A DNA stretch of 64,000 nucleotides, taken from NCBI GenBank assembly GCA_015501605.1, contig JADNRZ010000012.1, positions 868,001 through 932,000 on the forward strand. The letters are read 5' to 3'. The notes beneath the pieces are model-generated. The model was not told the origin of the DNA. It did not search any database and saw nothing but the letters and a program-made list of their open reading frames with translations. The position numbers and the translations under genes were made by a program. Shown here one piece after another: positions 12,881 to 24,600 of the stretch (its first letter is position 1; every line of letters starts with the position of its first letter). The DNA is from Panaeolus papilionaceus (taxonomy: Eukaryota; Basidiomycota; Agaricomycetes; Agaricales).

Positions 12881-13633
12881 GTTGAAGGTTAGATAGATTC
12901 TGAGCGTCGTAGGTTCTATGAGTCAAGCGTTTATATGGACTGAGAAGCGAAGGAAGATGAGTAAGACAATAAAGGAGATAATGAGAGAAATATGAGCACG
13001 GTACCGGTTATATAAGAAAGCGATCGGTGGACATCTTTGCACTGAGATGAACCCATTATCCCAGTGTGAAACTGGCATGAGAATCCGTCGACTCAGTATG
13101 GAGTGTTACTGGGTCTGGTGACTGTGCAAGTACCTTGACGTCGACCGCTTGGCTATTGGGAAGGAGCAAATGGAAGTGCTGCAGTGAGAGATTACAAAGA
13201 AGGCTTGATGTAATTTAAATGTGATAAAAATATCACTACATCGCCTCTAATCGAGGTCTTTCCACATCTAGTTTTGGCTGCAATAGGAACAGTCTTGGTC
13301 ATCGGCGTGGAAGGAATGATCTTTAAATAGACTAGAGCTTGGAGAATATCTTATTCCTACTGGAACGCGATGGCTATTGTGGAAGCAAGGCGGCCGCGTT
13401 GGCATGCAATCTTTTCGATTAACTATTAGACCCATGAAATTGCAACGCCATTCTAGCATTCAGTGGTTGTCAGGGTGGGCGATAGGCGCACTTTGAAGGT
13501 GACGTCGTTCGTTCATAACCCCTGTTAAGACGAACCACTGCTGGAATCCAACATCCGTGACATGGGGTTTACATATAATCAGCAAGGAAAGGCATGGTTG
13601 AAGATTGAAGACGCATCAGGAAGGATATTGTGT
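12881..13633. other. Intergenic region between aldehyde dehydrogenase and dienoyl-CoA isomerase
   Basis: Holds the promoter of the aldehyde dehydrogenase gene and the 3' flank of the isomerase gene. The frame seen at 13268-13459 on the minus strand has no family features and no splice partners. Nothing else recognised. Confidence 0.6.
13008..13016 (-). promoter_or_regulatory. TATA box of the aldehyde dehydrogenase gene
   Basis: The minus strand reads CTTATATAA about 130 bp upstream of the ATG, with GC-rich CGGTACCGGT just beside it. Its position suits a core promoter element; no experimental support is available here. Confidence 0.4.
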
Positions 13634-14798
13634 TTACAACTTTGATAACTTGGTACTAAGTGATAATGGCGCGAAATTGGCTTTATCCTTCTGGGCCGTC
13701 GCACGTAGCGTTTCAGCAATGTCCTGTGTCAAAACTTAACACAAGTATAACTGGCGATCAAAAGCAAATTAAACTCACATTGGTCATCAAGGCATGGGCA
13801 TTCCAAGCCCCTGTGTAAGCCAGGTTTTCTGGCACACTAAAAATACTCATTAGGGCTAATGAGAGAAATTTTTGCGGGGACGAGACGTACCTGTGATCCC
13901 TGGAGTGCGTAATCAGATGTTTCGCGCTTGAGATAGCGATAGGACTCTTGCTGGCAATGACCTTGGCTAACTCCAACGCCTCCTTCACGACCTCTGACTT
14001 CCCACCTTCAACAACGCGGGAAACGAGGCCGATCGAGAGGGCTTCAGCAGCTGAAAAAGCCCGGGCAGTGTATGTCAATTCGCGGACAAGAGACAGGTTG
14101 CCGGTAATCTTGGGAAGGTGAGCTAAAGTTCCAATGTCAGGAGCGAGACCAATGTCGACTTCCTGCAATAACGTTGATAAGTACCATAATGCGTGCAATA
14201 CATTGTGAACGGACGAACCTTGATCGCGAACTTGGTATTTGACGCGGCATACCGAACATCACATGGACCAATCATGTCAATTCCAAGACCTATTACGTGC
14301 CCATGAACCGCAACAACGATGGGGAACGGCGCTCTTTCAGGAGCTTGGATGGCGGATTGGAATGCCAGCAGCATTTTACGCGTCATAAGTGATGTGCGGG
14401 CTGAGTCTTGGGGCGGTGCTGAGGGATTATCAGGGCCTAAGGAGGCCGCTTCACTCACTGGAGTAAATTGGTGAGTATCATTATCTGTGCTCAAAGACGA
14501 GAAACAAAAACAAGAAACTCACAATCCAACCCAGCAGTGAAGATCTTCGGGAACGCGGACGAGAGAACTAAAGCTCGTACATCGTAGCCGTCGTCTGTCA
14601 GAGAATCAAATAGCCTTCCGTACGCCTGCCAGAATTCGGTGTTAAACGCGTTGACTGGCGCGCTATGAAAAGAACACCAACCTCAGTTACCTTTGGTTGA
14701 TGCAAAAGATGTAAATGCCCTTACCGTGCCAGCTCAACCAGCAAAACATGTGGATATGGTTCTATTACTTTCAGCCATTTTGACGAATACTGCGACAT
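13634..14798 (-). CDS. Peroxisomal delta(3,5)-delta(2,4)-dienoyl-CoA isomerase (enoyl-CoA hydratase/isomerase family)
   Basis: Member of the crotonase fold family, closest in motif to ECH1/Dci1, which shifts double bonds during beta-oxidation of unsaturated fatty acids. The start MSQYSSKWLKVIEPYPHVLL (14798) leads into APVNAFNTEFWQAYG, ALVLSSAFPKIFTAGLD (CoA/oxyanion region), then VHGHVIGLGIDMIGPCDVRY and AIKEVDIGLAPDIGTLAHLP. The latter two carry the acidic residues and the EVD-GLA-D-GTL pattern that distinguish dienoyl-CoA isomerases from plain hydratases. The last exon (13634-13720) reads ...SLSTKLSKL-stop. The terminal SKL is a perfect type 1 peroxisomal targeting signal. The frame is intact across all introns. 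It lies 0.75 kb from, and on the same strand as, the aldehyde dehydrogenase gene; no shared regulation is evident. Confidence 0.88.
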
Positions 14799-15230
14799 AT
14801 CGTCCTATTTCTCGTTTGTAGATAAAGATGCAGGGGAGAGGTGGAGTTCAGCATGACTGCAGTGCGAAAGCAAACACGGTGTCACGATGTTCAACAACTT
14901 CTCAAATTCAATCCGGATAATAAGTAAAGCCGATTGCCGGGATAATATAGGGGCTTGTGAGGTCACCCCTTGAGCTGGATTTGAGCATCCTTGACTTGAG
15001 TCGACGATCTGTATGTAGTTAGAGATGAATTCAGGGAACGATAGGGCGACCCAACAGTATCTAGAATTTAGTATGAGAGGATTTTTTACCGTATTAAGAT
15101 GGAAGTGTTTTTTTCAAAAACGATCAAGGATGATCGATGACAGACAGCGTTGTGCACAAGTTGAGAGCGCTGACAGTTGCAATGTAATATATAAAATTAT
15201 TAGGAAAAGTGTATATTGAACAATGTCCGA
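14799..15230. other. Intergenic region between the isomerase and the first NACHT gene
   Basis: Contains the promoter side of the isomerase and the 3' end of the NACHT gene. No gene, repeat or clear TATA box identified. Confidence 0.5.
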
Positions 15231-18200
15231 CTATGACTCCTCTTGCTCTTGCTCCTCCTCTTGGCTCCTGGCCACTTGCATCCGTAATGAATTTTTGTAG
15301 CGCGCTATCCTGCTGTCAAATGACCAAGACACATAATCAATATGACCGCCTGCATGGGGGTCTTTCGTTTCCGATACGAGCACATCCGCTTCAATTCCGT
15401 CCGTTTTGTTGGTGCCTCTGTCCGACCCGCTACCCGTAGTGTCACGATCTCCCGACGCCGGGTTGTTGTATATATCATATAGCTATATGTAAATATGTAA
15501 ATATGCCGTCCTTTAAACCTTGAAAGGAATAGAAGAGTACATACCCGAACATAATCATGAATCGACCCAAGGTTGTTTTCCATATCTGGCTCAAAAACAG
15601 CTTGTTCGTCAAAGCCACCTAGATACCAGCGAGGCAGAGCACAAGGGCTGTCGAGGAATGCTGATGATGTTTTGTGCTTGGAAGAATAAATGGGTAAAGA
15701 GGAGAGTGCGGTGTTCTCCAGAGTTGAAACGATGTCGGGAGGAAATAAACAGTCGGAAAGTTCCTTCAAAGCCGAGACAATTTCATCTGAAATATGACAT
15801 TCGGACCAAAGAGACGATTGGATATACCGCAAGAGTTCCAGCGCAGCGATTTCTCGCCAATGCGGACCAATGGTCCCCTCAAGGTACCCAAAGGCGTCCA
15901 ACACCTCCTGTGGTCTAGTAATATCTGGGGATGGGTCAAATCTACAAGCAGTCAGTGTCTGTGTAACAGGGGCTGAAAAATATTGACGACATACAACGCA
16001 ATGATCTGCTTTATATAGTAGAGAACTGCGGCTGAGACCTCGCATATGACGGAGCCCCAGTCCAAGTCCTCGTATTCGAGTTGTTCCGAGCCGCCCTCGT
16101 GCTTAACTTGACAATCTGCCAAGATCCTCGCAATCGTGAACCACGATGATGATTGGAGAGGGTGGTGTTGGAGGAAACCCCACATATCCCATTGCAGAAG
16201 TTTTTTGCAGGAGTGGTGGATGTGGACGACCATTAGCAGCGTAAGATCGACTTTTTCTGGTGTTACAGAGAGCGGGAACGCCAGCATGGATTCGTCTACC
16301 CCGCGGAAGAAAGCAAAGAACTCTGCTGGAAGATTCGAAGATGCAAGGCTATTGTGGTACTGGACACGCTTTCTCTTGAGAGCTGCAACAAATATGTGTC
16401 GCACCGCTGGTGTCGATTCAAGTAGTGTTAAGAACCGACTTTCCACTGTATTGTCGCCACTCTTGCCACTCAAAACGAGCTCCATGACATCATACAGCAT
16501 GTTTTCGTCGAAGGAATCCCACTTTTGAAGAGCCTCAACTACTTCGCCAGCTTCCCATTCGGTAGTGGCGGTTTCAGATTGCAGGAGGATGGCGAAGCAA
16601 TAGATTACTTTGGAACGTTTTTTATACGGGTCTCCTGGCGCGAGTCGGAGATAGCGAGGAACTAAACAATGCAATGCAGAACAAAATCAATTCGTAATCA
16701 TCGTTGTAAATGAAGAAAAGTGACGCACCACTGATTCCCTCCATTGCTAGCTCGTAGAAGATTCTGTCAAACTCCTCTACATCTATATAGAACTCCTTCG
16801 CTCGTCGATGGTCCAAGAGAAACGCGACAAATGATTCATAGTGGAATATACGGGACACAGGGATATCGAGGTGTTCTTGGCCCAGATGAGCGAAGCGACG
16901 ACAAGGGCCATCCTGATCAAGGATAACGTCCATGTCTTGGTGCATTATAGATGACAAGTCAGACAGAAGGATATCTATGGAGGATGGAAGAGCGAGAAAT
17001 GATTCACAGAAGTCAACAAAATCCTCGTGGGTGGTCCGTTCACGAACACGAATAGACGTTAAAAAAACACAGAAGGCAAGCAACCGATGCGCGGCAATTG
17101 GGTCTTTGGTTTGCCGTAGGGTGTAGAGGTAAAATGTATCCAACTTCTCGTACGCTTGATTAAAGTGGTTGTGAGGTATGGGTTGTAAGATGTCCAAAAA
17201 TTTCCTCCACAGATTACGGTCAATGTTTGCAACTACATCTCTTTTGCTCTTGGTAAAGGCCATCGGCGTCAATTCTTCAAGGGAGTTGTATAGCGCAATT
17301 TTGTCCAATGAACCCCATCTTGAGAGTGCTTCACGGATTTGATCTATCTGTTGGGAACGGAGAGGTGCGCGACTCTGGAGCAGAATCAGGAAGCAGTATG
17401 CGACATAGGTCTCACGTGGAGTGTCTTCGCGCAACTCGTCTGAAATACGAGGACGAAGGTTGGACACAACGTTATCAAAAGTGAAAAGATGAGATAAACT
17501 CACTGCAGATGTGGTCGAGCGATATTTCGCAAAATTCATTATCAAATCTCTGTATATCAACATAAAATTCCTCTGATCGTTGGAGATCTAGCAGAAAATC
17601 TGGGAATGATTGGTGATAAAACATAGTGCGAGTGGGAACGACAGGATGAGCTCTTTCCCGATTGATCCCGTAATTGAGAATTGGGTCCAGATCCACGAAC
17701 AAGGCATCCACATCCCCGGAGAGAGATAAAAAGCTGCAGATATTCTCTTTTGAATAGTTGTCAGAAAGGGTGTTGTAGAACGGCAGAGTAGTCATTTGAA
17801 AGGCAAGTATTCGGTGAACAAGCCTGGGGTGCTTGGTCTGCCGTAGGATGTGTAGATATAATGTATCCAATTCTAAATTGGGTCGATCAGGTGTGGCAAT
17901 TTTGTCATGTATGGTGCTCATGAGCCTGTGGTGAGGGTGGTGTCGTGGGTCCTTGACGTACTTCATCACAGTAGAAGCGTAAACAATTTTCCCAGACGCA
18001 CGTTGTGCGACCTCCTTCGCTAACACAGGAGATGGCCAATTAACTGGGATTTTGTCTCTGAAGGGGTGAGATTGTCGAATATCGGCAGCCTGATCCATGA
18101 AAAACATTTCGATATCACGGTCTCCGTCACAATGATCCTGTAGAGAGATCCTCTGAACCAATGTGGGTGATTTTGCCTCCGTGGCAGAGAACCAGGAGTG

Positions 18201-19458
18201 AATGACGGGCACTGGCCTACTGGAGAGAAAAACCGAGAATGGGAAGATATCCTGATGCTGGACAAGGGTGGTAATAGCATCGAGAACTTGCTCCTGGCTA
18301 GCTTCCTCCCGGCACTCGTCGAGTCCGTCAACGATGATAATCCTCGGCTGTGGGAAATTATTATCTTCGCCTTTATCGTGGATGAGTCGCGACAAGGGAT
18401 TGAGGATGAGTGCAAGGACCTGCTCCCGGATAGCAAGGGCAAAAACAGAGGGTCTGGTCAGGATGACCTGCTCGACATAGCGACGTAGGCCGGGTATTGC
18501 CACAGTGAGCTGATAAGCAATCGTAGCGACAAAACCTCCTTCATGCCCACAATGACATTCCACGGGTGCCATTCTCGAAAAGAAAAAAGAGGCAGCAAGA
18601 TTGGATCCTGCACAAATTTCCTCACACACGGTCTGCGAAATAGTAGACTTGCCTGCTCCTGCTGCGCCATACAGCCACATAATGCGAGGTGAACCATCAT
18701 CTGCCCAATTTAATATCGCGTCGAGCAGTCTAATCCGGGTTTTGGGATGGCATTTTGGTGAATCTAACCGATTCCTGGAGTTGAATGCTGCTGCTGGTGA
18801 TGAGTTATGGTACAGTTTCTGTATGGGCCCTTCTAAAGTGTTAGTTGCATCGTTGCTTTGAAATACCAGGTATTGCTTACCATCTAAGTCCTGCTGAGCC
18901 GCATTTTTCATGTCTACCGAAGGTTTGGTGCCAGCGCTGATTATCGACTTTGGGACTACTATGTCGCAATGGAACATTATCGTCATATTCATGGTGATGA
19001 TTTAGGGGTTACACACTTGTTTCATTTTCTGCAGGACTGTTGTGTTCCGGAGCCACAGACCTGACATTTGTGTCCAACACCTGCTTTTTCCTTTTTTTCT
19101 TTTTGCTGTTGACTGTAACTTGAGATCGTAACGCCAGACCACTAGATGTAGATCCTGAAGGCTCTGTGGGTTTGCAGACGGTGAGTTCAGATGAGATACG
19201 ACACAGCAAATTGTGAAAAACGAAAGTTTACCATCTGGAGAAGCATTACTACTAGATGCTACATAGGATGTCCCGGGGTAGCCACTCACTCTTGCTGCCA
19301 AACGAGCGGATGTTCGTTGTGCTGCATGTGGGAAGTCAAGGTAAAACAAGGTGCCAAGCAAAATCAAAGAAAGATAGCATATTCTGCTCACCTGCGAGCT
19401 GTGACGGTCCAATTTTACGGCCGTGGGCTCCAGACATCGAAGGTTTAGAAGGTGCCAT
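15231..19458 (-). CDS. NACHT/STAND NTPase 1 (fungal NLR-like) with duplicated C-terminal module
   Basis: Large NTP-driven signalling protein of about 1,250 aa. Proposed start MAPSKPSMSGAHGRK (19458); exons 19392-19458, 19232-19321 and 19013-19163 encode a disordered N-terminus with a basic run (KKKKRKKQ), then splice in phase into the NACHT part. An alternative start at 18992 would lie inside the third intron. NACHT features: GPIQKLYHNSSPAAAFNSRN, Walker A LYGAAGAGKSTISQT, Walker B RIIIVDGLDEC, and the sensor stretch FSVFLSSRPVP. Behind the NTPase comes a winged-helix-like module (TLYLHILRQTKHPR ... MFYHQSFPDFLLD ... FYVDIQRFD) that occurs a second time at 17.2-16.7 kb (TFYLYTLRQTKDPI ... IFHYESFVAFLLD ... 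FYIDVEEFD). A C-terminal region of about 200 aa follows with no WD40, TPR or ankyrin repeats visible. All frames are intact. Role in non-self recognition or cell death is known for some relatives and only inferred here. Confidence 0.82.
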
Positions 19459-19708
19459 AGATGAGAAACGAGATGAAAAGGTGTCTGTATACACTATTCT
19501 GAGTCATAGGCTCGCACTGAGGGTGTGCGAAAATTTCGGAAGTCCGGGGCTATCAATGTGATATATCCTATCCGCACTTCTCGTTCAGGTGCATATGTAT
19601 ATTGTGTTCAACAAGTTAAACGTCGTACCCCAGTAAATTGAACCCGTCTACTTTTCAAAAATGTAGATATATAACACTTTATATATGTTTGTATTTGCTG
19701 GGTGCTAG

Positions 19709-22435
19709 CTAAAATACATATCCCATGCAGGGGTTCAACAACTCATTTGTAAACCCGTTTTTGAGTCCCAGCTTTGTTGATATATAATGAGCTGAGTGCT
19801 GGTCACCGAAGTGCTGGTGTTTGGGAAGGATGGAGAGATCGTAATCCCCTCGGGCACATACATCGATTAGCTGTTGAGTAAAACGTGACTTCAATGCTGC
19901 ATCCAACATGACGAAGGTAAATAACCCTTAGACATACATTCAAGTAATCTGATATTTCGTCCTTATGGGCTGCATCTCCGTAAGCCTTTAGTTCGGAGGC
20001 AAGTTCCTGTGATAATGAAGCCGATCGCAGCATCATTGCCATCACGTCGGTACTCAATGTCAATTTTCTGCTGGTCTGGTTACTGGCAAGAGAGATACGT
20101 TAAGAAACGGGAATACAACGAGAGGATATTCGTGGGTAGAGCTCACATCGTTTTTAGAACCTGAAGGTAATATAACGCAGCGGCCGAGTAATCGTTTGGG
20201 GAGAAAATTGGCTTTATGGTTGGATTGGATGAATCTGCGACACCATAGTGGGTAATAATATACTGTAGTACTTCCTTCCACCATAGTATAGGCCGACTAG
20301 TCACATTGCTGTAGGCTTCAAAAACGTTGTAGGCACCTGTTTTAAAAAGTTGCTCCATATTCTGGGTCCCAACTTTTTTCTTCAAGGATATGTGGACATA
20401 TCTGACAATCGATGCTATGTTGCGTTGTCCTGCCCATGACAATATAGGGAGGGAGGAAATGATGAGTAGCTCTGGTGGCAATGTGGGTTGCTGGAGATAT
20501 ATGGATATCATGTTCTGAAGGGGTGGAAGAAATGACGTTGAGATGATATTGCGCAACAGCGCGGGCGCATCGTCTAGCCTCTGCCAAAATTGGGTACATT
20601 ACTATTGTAGGTATAATCGACCCACTTACCACTTCAGAGATGATGTTCAACAGAGTAATCGGGTCTAAATGCTCCACGAGATTAAAAAGGGTTGTTGGGG
20701 TGACTTTCGTCCACCTCAAAATTTCATTTCGGATCTGAATGGTTGGCTTTGCTTTTGCAACGTAGGTGCAATAGGTTTTCCACAAAAATAGAACATACAG
20801 GGGACCCGGGAGGTCTTCAACGTACCACGGACGCCCTAGATAATCTGTAGATCCGTTAAGAAATGTATGTGACGATTATGGATCCAGATAGAGTGACGCA
20901 CTATGTAGCTGGAAGGATACCATATCAAGGAGTTTGGGGAGCCATTCCTCCATATTCAAATATATCTGGTTAGGTGCACGTTTGCGATCTGTGAGAAAGT
21001 CGCACAAAGACTGGTGGTAAAAGATGAGTGGCTCCCAGTCACACTTATCCCTAGGCTTGACAATCGAAATGAGATCTCTGATGAGGAAGTCCATCGGACG
21101 TTGCAAGGAGAGTAGATGTGTGGCAAATGGATGTCGATTAAATTGATTTTGGGTGTACCGTGCTGAATGATACTGGACTAGGGGACACAGTAACTGAAAT
21201 GCCAAGATTGGGAGGACCTCCTCGACGTTGCGAAGCTTGTCAAGGATGCTAGAAAAGAGTATGTCGAGATCTGAGCCCGTATAGGGGCTACTATTTGGGT
21301 CTTGGTCTCCTGAAGCTCGCAGGAGAGCATCCAGACGCTGATCAGGAATGTCTCCGGCATCGTTTAAATACGTCAAAACAGTCTTAGCGTAGATGAACTG
21401 CCCAGAAGATTTGTGTACAATCCGTTGAATGAGCTTTTTGGATGGCCAGCCAGGTGTAATGTGGTGTCGGTATGGATGCGACTGGCTGATATAAACCAAA
21501 CCTTCAGTGACAAAAATTTCGATGTCCTCGTCTTTGTTGGTGCATTCCTCTAGAGATATTCGGCACGCTGTACCATCTGTAAGTCTTTCATGGAACCACT
21601 GTGGAATGGGATGCTCTGAACGGCTGGTAATGAGCACAGCAAACGGGAATGTGTCTTGCTTCACGAGTCGTTGCAAAGACCTGAGCACCCGCAACTGCGC
21701 TTGCTTGTCACCACACTCGTCCAGGCCATCAACAATGATCATGCGTGGGGGACCTTCGTGGTTCAAGGCGGCTGGCTCTTCTCTTTGAATCCGTTGAAAA
21801 GGATACAGGATCAGGGCTTCAACTTGATCGTCAAGGTTAAGCCCAAAGACAGCTGGGTTGTGCGTGATGACATCCTCGATGTACGGACGAATAGAAGGGA
21901 TATTCTGAATAAGCTGATAGGCGATTGTAAGGATTAACCTTTGCTCGTGATGACGTTGATCTTCACTTGGGATATGGGAGAAGAAAAACGAAGCGGCTAA
22001 GCCTTGTTTCTGGGAGAGTGTATCGGCGACGGTTTGGGCTATGGCTGACTTTCCGGCTCCAGCTGGACCATCTAGCCATAGGATACGGGCGGAAGATTTG
22101 GCACGATTACTGCTGAAATCAAGAATGGTCTGGAGTGTGGGCTTCCGCGTCTTGGGGTGACACCTTGGAGGGTCAGATCGTTCCCTAGAGTTGTGGAACG
22201 CCGCAGGAGCAGCATTCTGAAGTAACTTATATAAGGCTAATCCAATTTTGTTTACCAACGTTAGTACTATGCTATATAACAAAATTTACTGCCCAAAGAA
22301 TTGGCAGAAAGTAGTTGAAGGAAACAAACCTTTTCCCCCTGATATACGCGGAGCACTGGCACGGGTTATGTGGAACTCCGTTGGACCACTGAAGAGGAAT
22401 TTGCTACCACCTTGGCCCGTCTGTGTTGGTGTCAT
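19709..22435 (-). CDS. NACHT/STAND NTPase 2 (fungal NLR-like)
   Basis: Second NACHT gene in the minus-strand array. Proposed start MTPTQTGQGGSKFLFSGPTE (22435) splices into ALYKLLQNAAPAAFHNSRER, the usual linker before the NTPase in this family. Walker A is LDGPAGAGKSAIAQT and Walker B is RMIIVDGLDEC; FAVLITSRSEHPIPQWF follows. The winged-helix-like module (ILAFQLLCPLVQYHS ... FYHQSLCDFLTDRKRAPNQI) is present once. Four further exons encode an alpha-helical C-terminus (NYLGRPWYVEDLPGPLY, ILRWTKVTPTTLFNL, and so on) unlike that of NACHT 1 and 3. The last junction is unclear. Continuing without an intron the frame stops at 19803; the more protein-like final frame (MLDAALKSRFTQQLIDV...) stops at 19709 but needs a phase change. 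So the C-terminus may be slightly damaged or mis-modelled. Confidence 0.75.
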
Positions 22436-23567
22436 GGAACGGTGTTGCTGAACAGGGGTGGACACCTGAGGACAGTGATAGTAAGCGATACAATTCAAAA
22501 TTCAAATGCAGTGAATGTTATGCAATGCCGTCGGCCAAGCAACCCAGCGTCATTGTGTATATCTGTAGTAAGAGCTCCGCTTTAAATTTGGTGGGTGGGT
22601 TGAAAAATAAGCGAGAGGGGCGAGCGAGAGCGAGAGCAGGAGCAGCTACGTACGTGAAAAAAAATTGGATAAGATAAAATATGGTAGAAAAGGTGGTTGC
22701 AGGAGTCGGACTGGTGTGTATCCGAACGACAGACGATAATTCCAGGAAACTTGACGTTAAAACAAGTCGAGGTGGACTTGATTGAACTGTGAACTAGTAG
22801 CATCCATCGATGATACGAGAGCTGGGTCCAGGATTCAATCTGGATATGTTTTTTGAAAAATAGTACTGTATACCCATATGCATGACACTTACTGTAACCT
22901 TTAGAGTCAAGCGATTGACGAGCAGCAGTAGAATGTTTTCGTTTGTAGGAATAGGGGCGTGTGAAAATGAATCATTGAGTTGAACTTGGTGCGACATTGA
23001 CTTCGTCGAATTCATCACTCTAACTTTAATACTTACATGCAATCCAACACGATTCTGGGGTACCTCGAATACTTGATATTATGGACTCTACGCAATCGCA
23101 CTTGCACTGTCAACCCTGCCAGCATTGGATGAAAGTATCTAGAGTTGTGCGAGGAGATAAGACAGGATGTCTGATGATACTATAGGCTTTGTTGGAAGAC
23201 GACACCAGGAAAACGAATGAGGTTTTACTGAGTCCCTCTGAAAACGACATGGAGAGCTGCTCATTTATTTTAACCAAATTTCTGCATCTCATGTCACCTC
23301 GGCGTCTCCAATGTTCTCATGTGCCGACTTGAAGAGAAACGGAGAAAGGTGACGTGGATTTTCAGCAATATCCGTCAGAGTTATCTGTCTAACACGTTCA
23401 CTTTTCTAGTCCATGTTCGGTGGCACTATACTATTCAAGTTCTACTCCGGCCCCTTTCGACTTTTCATGTCCCTATCTACTTAAACCCCATGCCAACGAA
23501 GCCAACATTGACCTTCTCATGTCGCTCCTGTCGCTCGTACTCTCAATCACCAACACCACAATCAAAC
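22436..23567. other. Intergenic region upstream of NACHT 2
   Basis: No gene recognised. Holds a purine-rich GAGCGA/GAGAGC microsatellite-like tract at about 22610-22640. The last 100 bp before 23568 may be a heavily diverged AA9 promoter, judged only from its position next to an AA9-like ATG. Confidence 0.5.
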
Positions 23568-23997
23568 ATGTTCATAATAAAACCAGCCACTATGTGTCCC
23601 CCAAGGCAACCTTGCTACTTTCCCTGCTACCTACAAGGATAGCGACCCTAGTATTCATACCCCTTGTGTGTTCAACACCCGTGTTGCGTACGAGTTCTCC
23701 GGTCCCCAGATCGCCACTTTCGCTGCTGGCTCTGATGGTGCTCCTGCTCCTGTTTCTCCCCCTGCGCCCTCGGCTTCCCCCGCTTCTGCTACTAGTAATA
23801 ACAACAACGGCGGAAACGGCGGATCCAAAACTGGCTCTGGTGCGACCCCCCAGCCTTCCACTGGCTCCAGCAAGTCTTGCGGAAAAAAGGAGTCGAAGCG
23901 TGCTGCTACCCCCGCTGACACCACCACCGACACTGAGGAGGTCATTCTCAAGCCCCGCGCGCACAGCCGCGTGCACCAAGTGCGCTTTTCCCGATGA
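23568..23997 (+). pseudogene. Broken inverted copy of the AA9 monooxygenase gene
   Basis: ATGTTCATAATAAAACC (23568) resembles the AA9 start ATGTTCATCATGAAGACC. From 23594 on the sequence follows the AA9 gene from GTGTCCCCCAAGGC to the C-terminus. Everything between, including both copper-ligand histidines and the intron, is missing. The matching part reads VFNTRVAYEFSGPQIATFAA, a shorter Asn tract, and ADTTTDTEEVILKPRAHSRV. Near the end about 42 nt present in the intact gene are absent, and the TAA stop is replaced by CAA, so translation would run on to TGA at 23995-23997. The product could not be an active monooxygenase. The 3' flank up to 24600 is also duplicated. Confidence 0.88.
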
Positions 23998-24600
23998 CTG
24001 CGTTTGTTTAGAGACCCCGCTCCCGCACACGTTCGTTTATAAATCCCTAATGACCACCCACATCACATATTGCATTTTTAAACGCCCCCCATAATCATAT
24101 CATCATTCATCTTCCTTGCATGTCTTGGCGCATCTGTAATACCACCACACGCACATCTCTCTCATCTCTCTCTCTTGCTCTCTCTCGTTCGCCACTGGCC
24201 ATCTCTTCCTCTTTTTCTTTTTTCTGGTTTCTTTCCTCATCATTCGCATAGACGGCTGCATTATATGCATTTCACCCTCATTATCTGGCACCCACCCCTG
24301 GTTCTTTACACAGAACGCTTCGCACAGGACCTAGAGCCCGTCCTTTCTCTCTCTGTTTCTGCTTTCTGGTCTGGTTTTGATGGGTCTGGAGTTGGGTGTT
24401 CATCACTTTACATCACCTTCGCTTTCTCGGTGTCTCTAGTTGACCACTTACTGTTCTCCCCCTTGAAAATTGACGATGTGCTACGCACGCTTTTCTGCCT
24501 ACGATGTTTTCGTATAATTCAATAATGCGTATTTTACCCGTACTCGGAGTAGTGTTTTTGGGCTTTGTTTTATTATACTTGTTATAGATTCTCGTAGCTT
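23594..24600. repeat. Inverted segmental duplication, arm 2
   Basis: Reverse-complement partner of 1-1004. The similarity covers coding and non-coding sequence, for example TAGTGTTTTTGGGCTTTG (24551-24568) versus its reverse complement near 35-52. The arms are about 22.6 kb apart and enclose the housekeeping block and two NACHT genes. Confidence 0.85.

Noticed and set aside
18960..18992. ATG at 18992 as start of NACHT 1
   Set aside because: It lies in a 76-nt interval with donor GTAACC and acceptor ATCAG that joins an upstream open frame in phase; kept only as an alternative.
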